From Nectonema munidae (Eukaryota > Nematomorpha > Nectonematoida > Nectonematidae): a DNA stretch of 64,000 nucleotides. The notes under the pieces were generated by a model that searched no databases, was not told the DNA's origin, and worked only from the letters and a program-made list of their open reading frames with translations. Of this stretch, positions 45,101-57,100 are shown piece by piece. The stretch lies in NCBI GenBank assembly GCA_030549495.1, contig JAUIRK010000121.1:310001-374000 (forward strand). Direction: 5' to 3'. Position 1 is the first letter of the stretch, and each line of letters starts with the position of its first letter. Made by a program: the position numbers and the translations under genes.

Positions 45101-48100
45101 AAGCTATTTAATCACATCGTCATTTTTAGATTATGTAAACGATATCTTGAGTTCAAAATAGTTTTATAAAAGTCGTTGGCTATTTCTGGATTCACATGGC
45201 CTAAGATGCAAAAACTTGTAGAAATATGGCGAGTATTTTTCTCTTAGAAACCTTTATTTTTTTATATTTCCCAATCTTTGGCATTATAAACGATATAACA
45301 ATATGTTTTAATTTTCACAGTTGACTTTGTATTTTAAATTTTGAAGATACTTTTGATTTATATTTATTGCTTGAAGTATATAACAAACTGTTATCGGCAG
45401 ATGATCTAATGGTGAGGACGTAGGGTCTCGATCCAGATCGTCTGGGTTCGAATCCCCATTGTGCCTATCCCTACCATCTGTTCAGTTATGGAAGATTATT
45501 CTTCTTTCTCTTGGATGCTTATAAATTTTCAATGAAATTTTACCTTAAAATTTGTTTAAATATTAAATTACCATGCGGCACAAAAAAAACTAAAAAAAAA
45601 AGGTGTACATTTTTAAATTTTTTTAAAAAAGTTAAAAATATACATTTATAAATTCGGCCCTTTTAATAAAAAGTTTCCAGCCCTTAGACTAAGACACATT
45701 TGTGATGTTTTTTTACAGCAAAAAGGAAACAAAGAATACGTTTTTCCAAAAGTAATACTATATTTAAAATTTACAGAAATATTTGAACAAAATGAAAGTT
45801 TCATTTTACTCTTCTACCTGTTCGACTCAAGAAATCGGCGAATAATATAAAGTTGTCGATGCGTATGCGATAAACAAAAATGAGCTTTCTGTTCGTTTTG
45901 ATCAAAAAGTTATATCAAATCATACACTCTTTCTTTCTGACAATTGTGTTCTAAAAGGCTAAACTATTACAAATTTTGATATATATGTTAACAAGAAGAA
46001 TGTGAGTATGTAACCCACGTTTAAGATGATAGAGTCGAGAAGTACTTTTTATTTATCTACGATACCTAAGAGTAGAGTAGTTCAAAAGGAAAGTGAGTTC
46101 GTGTATTAACTTGTGAACCATTTGAGCGTTTTATTTATCTTTGCCTTGCTTTAGACTCAAAAATGTGTTGTGTAACATCTCAAAGTTGTATTACAATGAA
46201 AAAATTAAAATGATAAAAAGTCGAAGAGAGCAAATCAATCGCAATCACCACAAGGTATTACTTATTTTCATATTTCATCTCTGTTTTACATCTTGCACTG
46301 ATCCCACAAGAAATTTTATACGATCGTGGATGCAAAATTGTAGGCGTTTTTGTGGATGCCTCTTACTAATGATATTTCTTTTAATTGAGAAAAATTTTGA
46401 AATAAAAATTAAAATAACTCATATTTTTATTCCACCCAAAATTAACAGTCCTCATGATTTTTAAAACCACACAGTATAAAAGGTCGAGAAGTCAAAATTG
46501 CACCGCTTGTATCGAACTATGAGGAAAGTTGGCTTGATGCAGGATCGAACCCAAGATAGCGAAACCCAGTATCTAACCAACTTTACTCACGCCCATAAAA
46601 GTATCACTAAACAACTGCAAACGGAAGTTTTTTAGACTGGAAACATTTTAGAAGCCCGCTATATATTAAAAAGTTCTTTCTGATTCAACGCGTGTAGCTC
46701 TTATTTGTTAGTTACTAGAACATTAGATGCTTTAAAAATTGAGGGAAAAGTATATTTTAATACCGATAATGAAAATCCCGATACTCGCAATTTTCGATAT
46801 TTTCAGGAACCAGTAAAACCGAGTTTCGAATTCGACCCCTAATGCACCCTTCTTTTCAAATATTACTTGTCTATTTTGTGTTTACTTTGTTAAAAAAATT
46901 TAACACCTTCATATACCTTTATTCCTTGATATTTTTTCAATTTAGTTTCTCTTTGTGAGACTGAGCTTTAAAATCGCCTTTTTCAATGATATGAAACAAG
47001 ATGGAGAAGCTTCTACAAAGTTTCGCTATTTAACTACGCCCTTGACAAGAAAGCCACTCTTTTTATTTGCGTTTCTATTTCAGGTATTATAGTCAAGCCT
47101 ACGAAACTCTGAGTGAGATAAAAGTATCGGATATTGTTCTTCACGAAGTCAAGACGATTGCAGCCTTTATCAGCTTTAAGGTATTCCCTTGTACTTCAAT
47201 GTGTAAATTTGAAAGTAACGCACCTTCTTGATCACTTATTTTCATATGAGATAAATTTCTGCTTCTGGGACACTTTAACGCTGATTCTGATAATTCAAAT
47301 TTGCTCCTCAATTTGGGTAAAAGTTGATTGACAAGTGCTTAACCAATTTCTAAGGTCTTAATGTGTAAGATTTTGGAAACCTATAGTCAGGTTAGGAAAC
47401 CTATTGTCAGTATAGAATTAGCAGTAGTGTTAATGTTATGGTTGCGGTTAAGTTTAGTGCTAGCGCAATCATACATACATACATACATTTACTTTTACAT
47501 TTTTTGACATTCCTAATACAAACTTTCCTATTTATTTGTATTAATACCCGTCTGAAACAAAAAAAACATCTAGACATACATACACACATACGAATATCAA
47601 CATATATATACGATAAATAGGTAGATACTACATACATATTGACATTGGACACTCATAGACTGCAATACTTAAATGTCAAAAAGAGCGGTATACCCATGTG
47701 GGAAGCCAAAATTTTGAATCTTGAGTAAAAGAGTACATGCAAGTATACATAACTATGAAACGCCTAATGCATGCCACTTTTCTATTTTCTGGATCAGGCC
47801 TCAGGTTGCTAAAGATGCATGGCTTTTTCAGGTGTCAAGTTGCTTAGGTGGTTGTTTTGCATTATTTTTTGTTACTTAAAAGATTTTTATTAAATTTTAT
47901 AAAATAAATTATAATATAAAATTATATTTAAAATAATAAAATTAACTCAAAGTGAGTCATATTTCTTGGAAAAGGGAGAAATGAAGTCAATGTTTACAAT
48001 TGCAAGAATTTTGCAATAAATCCATATGATATGGGCCTCAGGGTTGCTTCATTTTTGTCCTGATTTGAGGCCTGAACCCTTAGTAACTCAATTGCCTTTA

Positions 48101-51100
48101 AAAAAAGGTGTAGTTGAATTGCTTATCATTTCATTTGTTACATATTTATCATATACAATGTAGTGTAACTCTTTTCAATCACAATTTTTAAGATTAATCC
48201 TTTGCCTTAATGTAATTACACATATTTTTTAAATTCTTGCTACACTGGTGTTGCACTGATCCTCAAAGCGTTTATTCCGTTCGTGAATACAAATTTTCAT
48301 GAACCAAGATATTTTTCTACTTTAATTGACCCTTTGAGGACAAGAATTTCGAAGGCTAAGAGCATCTGTTTTCTTTCTCAATGGAATTAATTATGGTCAA
48401 CGCAGAAAATTTTAATTTCTTGTTACACTCGCCTTCAAAGGATTAATGTTAGTTAGCAACAGTAAGTATAACATGAAATTTATTAATATATAGTGAGCTG
48501 TATGTAAAATATATTCATACATATGTACTCATTGCCGCGATAGAAAGTAAGGAAGAAAGAAACATTATAGAGAATTATTTACGGCCTAATTTTTGACTGT
48601 GATCCGATGAATGGTATCTAACCTCCTTTGTGGCCTTAAAAAAAGGGTTTAAAATAAAGCTAGAAGTGATGTTTTTTCTAAAATTTTGTCACTATCATAT
48701 ATGGAGGTTAAGTATATCAATATTTTTTAAATACACAACTAAAAGCATCTTTATTACACCGTTTGCTCATTTTTATCGAAAATTTTAAACCCCTGCCCCC
48801 ACTATAGTGCTATATATAGGACGTAGATGATTTCTTGATTTTAAGGTAGTTTTATATTAAGTTACTTAATGCCGTCTTCTTTATCGCGGATCAAATAGGT
48901 TAGCCCTTTTAAAGCACAATGGGTCATCGGTGATCTACGAAAAGAATACATAGGCACAACCTATATTATTTTTTGGCCCACATTTGTGAAGCTTTTTTCT
49001 TGTGGCCCACAAAAATCTGTCACAATGAAGTTTTTTTTAAAATTTTCTTGCCAATTTTCCATCTCTATTTTAACCCCACTTATTCTCTTTCCCCAAGTAT
49101 GATGCGTAATAGTTGTCTCTGCAAGCCAAAAATCATTTATGCTTGCTTGTGCACACTTATATCCCATACACACAATGCATAGTGTCTCTTAGTTAGACAA
49201 GGATATGAAGAGGACGAAAAATTATGTTCGGCGCGACTTTGCCATTTAAAGCTAAATTTTCAATTTACGAACTAAAACTAAAATATTTTTATTTAAGAAA
49301 ATTTTATGAAAAAAATGTTTTCTATAATTTTTTTATAAAAATTTGTTATTTATAAAATTGATTAGATAATTCAAATTTCTCATAATCGAAGTTCTACGGT
49401 ATGAACTTTGAATCGCTCGTTCCTTGTTTGTGCCGGAGGGATATCTTTGATAGGTATTTGGCATTCATGATGCACTTGTTCTTAAGTTGTGTGCCAAGCT
49501 GTTTGAGAATAACACCGCACTTGATGCCTACCACCAGTTCAGAAGACACCTCAACATCTACCAATCTCAGAGTGGAGTGCCGGACTTACTTTTCGAACAC
49601 TTTACCTGGCTCGCTCACCAGTACCTCCCTCTCTTTCATAATCGTTTTCTCTAGTTGTTGTTCTGAATCCTGTCTTCACGCCATCTAGGTACTTGATCTT
49701 TGCTGAATTATACGAAGGAGCTTTGCTACACAGCAAAAACCTGCGCGACCTTGAACACTCTGGCTTCTACTTCTTCAAAGCAGCGTACTACTATCGGCAA
49801 CGCAGACAACTTTTGCTGAGCAGTCAAGACCAAGCTCTCTACGACTTTGCCTCGATTATCCAAAAAAGTTCATTTTCCTCATTCTTATAATAATCAATTC
49901 AGTCAGCCCCATTTTTTTCTTAAAATTTTTTTAAATATCAATAATCATCTTTCTCAATAATGGATCAATTTTCAATTATTATTACCGCTTATCAGTGAAA
50001 ATTGATCGATCTTTGAATGATTTAGCAAACGAACCTTTAAACAGTTTTCTAAAAATTGATTTTGCAACAAGTAAAAAAATCAAGTACATAAACCCAAAAA
50101 TGTCCTAAATAGTTAATAATTTTAAATGTCTCTTTTTTTTACCTTTTGTTATATTTTTGAATTTTGTTCCTTTTTTGTAGACAAATTATGTCACTTATAT
50201 TGATGCAAAAAAAATTTCTTTTCGTTCGTCACCGATGTCCCATTGTGCTTTAAAGGGGCTAAACAAATTATACGCCACATTTCAAATATTTTGTTAAAAG
50301 TATTTCTTTGCCCTTTCAGCCACAGATTGTGTTTTTATTCGTGTAAATGGAAAGATTTTGTATTTTATCTCTCAGCCAAAATGATCTTTTTTGTATTAAT
50401 AAAATGAGTTCAATACTTGATTGAAAAGTTAACAATACTAAATTATGTATTAGCGTATTTATTTTGTGTATTTGGATATAAACGCGCCGTCCTAAACAAT
50501 ATATGCATAAAAATGACACTCTTATTGACATTGGTGTGCCTTAGTGTAGGTTAAATTTTTGTCTTTTTTAATGACAATTTCCGAAAGTACAAAGTAGTTA
50601 AAGAAGCTTTAAAAATAACAGCAGTACCAAAAATTAAATTATTTCGTCCAGGTACTTTTTGCGGATTTTTAGTTGAAGTTGAATACTATATGAAAAGCGT
50701 TAATTTATTTTTGCTATATATCTTCTCATGGAGATATAAAAGGTGAAACCACAAACATATAGAACGAATAATAATTTTGATTTAAGAGTATGAACCATTA
50801 TAAATGTGAAAATTAAGCTCTCTTTAACATAAAAAAGACCGCCTAGCTTTGCTTTTTAGTTTTGTCAAAATAGATTTATGGAGGTTTTCAAAACAATGTA
50901 CTGAATGAGATGTTTCTGATACTAATTTTGCACTTCTTTCAACACCTTGGGAATGAGGTAGAAGAGTAAGAAGATCTGGAATAATTGGTTCGCTATTACT
51001 TTCAATTAGTTCCTGTGTTTGTTCTTCAGAAATTTGATGTATAACTTGGACAATATAATGAACATTTTTTTAATCATTACTTGGCTCTTTGTCTCTTGTG

Positions 51101-54100
51101 TATATACAGAGGAGTATTGTTGAAGGAGTCATCCATCTTGAATGGCCAAGAGGCCAATCATATGCCTTTGCTGTTATTTGATCATAACTGAGATCTTTTA
51201 AACATTTTCTTAAGCAAACTCTTCTGCTTCATTATGTATGTCTTGAGAACATTACCAATAGGAAATTACCAATTTTTACTGGATCAGTTATAGCTTCGTC
51301 TAAATATTTAAAAAGTTTCAAATTGAAGTTCTGCTTCATGATTGCAGCCAATAGTATGAAGATTTCCTAAAAGTTCTTCAAATTTGACGAAAACCATTTT
51401 CTAGCCTGTATTAGTTGCAGCATACTAAGTATAACAGCACATATACTTTTCGGACTGTCATATTCTTCAAGCACACTCAAAGTTTCTTGACGAAGAACAT
51501 TGCATGTGGTGCCATTTATAGGGATTGTTATATGGATGAAGTAAGTTCGTTGAGATTTTTCATCTTCATATGTGAACATAAGATGATGTTTAACTACAAC
51601 ACACTTTTTGAGTATAATTTTGTTTTCCTCGTTCTTTTTTCTATATACATGTATGTTTTCATCAATTTTTTCACTAACAAATTGGGTTTACGTTTTCATC
51701 TCATCATTTCTAATTATTTTTACTTGATCTTTAGCTTTATCTGGTTTTACTTATCCAGGAATGGTTTTTTTTAATAAATGCAATGTGATAGAGTAGCGTT
51801 TGCTAAGCTGCCCCTAAATTTGATGAGAAATCATTGAAATTATTTTTCAGAATACTGCCACATTTCTCACAAGTTCCGTGGCATATCTCGGTTACTTTAT
51901 AAGCTTTTAACTTTCATGCTGCTTTTCATTCCCCTCTTCCAACCTAACTTTTAAAGAAAGAATTTAATTTTTCATTTTACTATTTATAGAAAAAATATAC
52001 TAACTTGGGAGATAGATGAGAATGAAAAATGTTAAACTTGTTCACCTAATTCAGTACTTTTTTCTATTAAAACAATTTTTTAATTTTGTATTTTTTTTTC
52101 TTTCCAACATATGAGATTTGAAGAGTAACATTATGAATATTCTTTGCTCTTTCATATCGAAGATATACCATATCTTCAATTGGAAATTTTGCAACATAGC
52201 AAGACAAATTAAAAAAAACAAGTAGACAAATTTTACAATAAACTCTGGAAGTATGACAAGGCACAGCATCTAAAGGACATCGACAATCTGATAAGTCGTA
52301 AAGTTCATTGGGTCCTTCATCTAAATTTTGCTTGACAAAAGTATCCTTGGCATGTTTGCGATTTATGACTTTCACATCAATTATTATCAAATGTTTTACT
52401 TTCTAGTGATAGTTTTTTCATGAATTCATTGTAAGTTTGAATTCACTCAAAACTAGATAACTTTTAGAAGATTGCAAACTTTTTCAACAAGTGTGCATAC
52501 TTCTGATTTAGGGAAAGAATAAATAAGGAAATAATAATAAAGAATCAGTTCTAGATAAGTTGGTTCCAAATCACTCTGTGGACCTCCACATTTTTTCTCT
52601 TTTTTGTAAGTAAGAGGTTTTGTTTTCACTTTGGGCATTTTAGGATGAAAATAGAATGAAATTAAAAGTATAAAATCAGATATAAAAAAAAATAAAACTT
52701 TTTTTGCTAAAAAAAAAGATAAAAATTGAATCCAAACAATAAAATTCACAAGAAACATATTTTTAGAATTAAATGCTAATTTGCAAAAGTTAAAATAAAC
52801 AAAAAATATTTTCCATAAAATTTTATTGTAGAAAGTTGACGAACAAAGATGAGAGAGTTCTTCTTTACATAATTGTTCCTTAATATTACTTTACAACTAC
52901 ATTTATATTCTCCTACGCAATTGCTGCAGTTAGAGCATTACATAAAAAGGAAACTACTGTTTGTTGGTTCTTAATGCTGTTTTAATTTCGACCAACCCTG
53001 GTGTGCTCAGCTCTGCTATATTCATTCTTTTCTCCTTCCCGATATTATAATAATAAATACTACGTCTCTTCTATTCATTTTACTTTCTCATTTAAGAGTA
53101 CTATTTGTAACATGTGTTTTGGTTAATTTGCAAACCTCCCTCAGCCTTCACCGCTCTATTAACGTTCGTACGCTCTTCCCCCAGAGTTTTATGTTTGAAA
53201 GGTAAGTTGGAAGTTGTGCATATACCCATAAATGTGTTTTATATCTTTTCGTGATATTTTTTGGATTTTATCAAATTTGAATTAAGCCATTAGATTATTG
53301 CGCATACCTGAAGTTTACTTTGTTTTGAGTATCTTCGACACCTGAGATAATTTTTGAATCAAATTTTTATCTTCTCTTTCTGCTGGAAAAATGGCTTAGT
53401 CTATCAAACAATTGACGGGAAAAGGATTACTTACTCTTCCCAATTTAGATCAAAATGAATATATTTGAACTAGCTTCTTTAATAACCTGCTTAGAACTCT
53501 TCATCAGCATTGGAGCCGAGTAGTGCAAAGTCGATGAAAATAATTATAAATAATTTTTTAGTGAATGATTTAGTTTGATTAGATTGCTACGTATAGCGTT
53601 AGTATCATCATCTACTTCACCATTTTTAGGCAATTTTCCCATCTTTAGATGGAGGTTAGACTTTCCTTATGATTGTAAACGCTCTAACCCTTTGAGCACG
53701 AGAATTTTTGAACTATGCCTCTGCTTTTTTCAACGGAATTTTATATACTTAAAGCTGAATACGCTTTCATTCTCTTTGAAATCTCAAATAAAGCACCCAT
53801 CTCAAATAGTCTCTTAAACGAAATGTTCTAGATGTAAAAAGCGAGTAACAGGCGCTATTTATTTTCGGCTCGAACACCTCCTTTTTCTGTACATATCTAA
53901 GACAAGGACAATTTATCATGATTGATATTGTATTCTGGAGCACCAATTTTTAGACATTCATTCCTTCAATAAAGACACTCCCATTTTGAGTTATTGTTGC
54001 TGTAGAGCAGGGATTCTTAACCTTTACTCAGTCATGGACCCCTTTAAGAAGTTGATGAAGGCTATGGCCGCCCTACAAGGAAATTTTCGCATAAAATGTC

Positions 54101-57100
54101 ATAAAAGCAACTTCGCCTGCAATTAATTTTCGTACTTTTTTATTGACATGAATTACGTAAATAATTTTTATTCCAAATTTTACGCTAATTCAAGGAGAAA
54201 AGACAAAACCAACCGATTGCTGCTTATTCAAACTTTAAAAGTTAGCTTTTGTTTCAGTTATTTTAACACGTACAAATTGATCGATTATTTTTACTAATTT
54301 TAACCCATTTACGACCAATGTTCCCAAATGGAACGCGGGCGAATTCCTACTTTAAATGAAATCAAATAGGAATTACTAAGGTCGTCTGCTTTGCTTGGTC
54401 GTAAATGGGTTAAGTTTTTTTTACAAAAATGAAAAACTGTTCACGGACTCATGAGATGCAGCCATGGACCCCACAGGGATCCGTGGACCTTAGATTAAGA
54501 ACCACTGCTCATGGGGAACGCAGACGAATTTGAATTTCCCATGGAATTCAATAGAGATCGATCAAAATAGTCTTCTTTGTGCGAACTAAAATGAGTTACT
54601 GTTAGTCCCAAGCCTGTGGGCCTTATAGAAGTTTCACTGTTATTGGTTATTCGGTTCGTAAGGTAATCATTTTAATTGGTTCAATTGTTAGTTGTCTTTC
54701 AATTACTTGGTTAGTTAGCTGTAATTTTTAGACGCACAACCACTACTTCAATATATAAATTCCCTTTACCACATTTTTTTGAAATTAGTCGGCGAAGAGA
54801 AGTATTATGGTGGCAGATTCTGGCGCACCGGCTATTCCTCATCAAGCATGGAAGGAATGGAAAACGAGAACAACGCGATCAAAGCTCTGCTTGTACACGA
54901 AATCCAAAGTTCTCATGAAAGGGATATCACAGTTCTTGAAAATATTCTGAACAAGTTCCTCCCTCTTTATATCCATTTCTTTTTGTTTCTTAATGCATAT
55001 CTTTCAGCGCATTTCTTAAGTTTGGCGTGCACAAGTGCCATCACATCAACGCGTGCGTGACGAAGCAATTGATTGACGTCAACTTTGAAAGTGGCAACTT
55101 TTCTAAGGTGTTGCTATTATTACCCGCTCAGCTGAATACTTTTCGCAGCCAGTCATGGTTCAGCCTTTTAACGTATTTCCTGTGGTTGGGCTTGAGGTCT
55201 TTTTTATCTTCTTATTTCAAGGTTTATTCATCGTTTTTGATTAGGGGAAGAGGATAGGAATTCAGTCTTCCCAGGGCACTGCTGTTCTTTTGTATTAATA
55301 TATAATTTGATGACAAATATGGACTTTAATAATAAGTACTGATGACTACTGTTTTCTTCTTATTTTGCATACCTGTATATTTCATTGACATAGCCAGCAG
55401 TTTTTATTTGGATCGGCCAAATGAGGCACAACTGTATATGTGTACCTACAGGCGTTGTCTAAAATTAAGTAAGAAATGCTGCTCATAACAACTCTACTCT
55501 TTGGCTTCTGTCCTCCTTTATGCACTTGTCTCTTTCTGATTTTATCATCTTTTATATTTCTTATTTTCTTTTCGCATAACAAAAAGTCATTTGTATTATA
55601 AATTTTATAAAACGCCCATCTCAACAAAATAAACGATTCGATCATCACTGCCAAACTTATCAATGAATTTTCAATATTTTTATTATTCTTAGAATAAGCA
55701 TTTTGTCAAAAAATGAATGGACTATTTCATTTTTTAATTTATGAATTTCAATTTTTTTGATCGTTGAACCCATAACTTAGTTAAAGTAGCTCGGGTCCAC
55801 GTTCTCCATAGCTGTCCGTGTTTTGGAGTGTTTTAAGAACTTTTAAAGGGCGCGCAAATTAATATCCGCTCTAGCACCATTTTGCTAGGTATGCCACCGT
55901 TTTTTATGAATAACCTTCTCATTTCTATCTAATTTTGAATAGGTAAAAAATTTATGTCGGTAAATTCATGCTAATCACGTTGGTTTCAAACTTTTTAACC
56001 CGTCTATCCCTTCATACATTATTTGCTTTCTTCCCCACCCCCTGACAAGTTTACTAAAAATGTAAAATCATTTTTGCATTTCTGATATGTCAAAATTTAC
56101 ATTCAAAATAATAGTATATAAAATAATTTTTATTATTTGTTTATATAATAATACATAACCCTCATGACTATCTCCGTTTTTTTCCTGCCTAGAAATTAAT
56201 TGCTTAGCCATAACATAACCGACCCTGTAATAATCAGCTTCTAGAAAACTCTCATATACTTTGGGGGTTGTGATGAAAGCAATTAAAAAGAAACTCTTTA
56301 ATTAACAAAATATATAGAAATATATATCTTACTTACATCATGAGTGACAAAAAAGTGTGACTATAGGACTTCCAAACAAGACTTGCATAAACTTACAGGC
56401 ATAAAGTAAACAGGATTTAACCGTTTCATTCATGCACAATGGGACACCAGTGCTCCATAGAACAAAAATTGCGTGCTTTAAGTACATATAAAAACTCGTT
56501 GAAAAAAAAGCACACGCTAAAAAAGCTATGCCTCAAATGGTTAACACGGTTAGTATGAATGAAGTTATTGCCAAGGTTTTGCAATTAACATGAACGGAGT
56601 AAAACTTTAAAAATTAACTACAATGGTGTAAAAAGATTTCGATGGGATGCTTTTTATCCACTTTTTTAATATCCAATCTTTATCTTGATTGAATCTTGTT
56701 AAATAATAGTTGTATATATAAATAAATAAATAGGAGATTAGATAAATGTTATATTTGTATTAAAACAAAACTTATATATAAACTTTAATAAGGCAACGTT
56801 AATGTTTATGGAAATTCAATTGCACTTGCCTCCCCATAAAAACGCATAAGCACTAAACATGGTTTGCCTTTTTCATCAAGGTGTCCATTTATTCACTTCA
56901 GCTCTAATGTCAGTTGAATGTGTCGGTGATCGAAGGCATGCCTTTGCGCTCAATCATTTAATGTTGTTTTCCTTTTGCATAGATGTGCGTATTTCACTGC
57001 AAATGCGGTGTCCTTTGTTTTCTTCTCCCTGGAGCTTCTCGGCCCCAAGTCTGCTTCCTCACTCGAGGAAAAGGAAAAAGTGGCTTCCTACCTTTCCAAC

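Noticed and set aside
44491-45690. A single hAT element spanning TRAPPC11 exon 4
   Set aside because: The two end-like sequences are poorly matched and enclose a functional exon; two unrelated fragments are more likely.
49621-49688. Continuation of exon 8 past CACCAG to NRFL
   Set aside because: That reading meets a stop and no usable donor; splicing at CA|gtacct gives the exact residue count seen in human.
51415-51774. 119-codon plus-strand frame
   Set aside because: Overlaps the minus-strand element fragments antisense and continues into phenylalanine-rich AT sequence; no motif.
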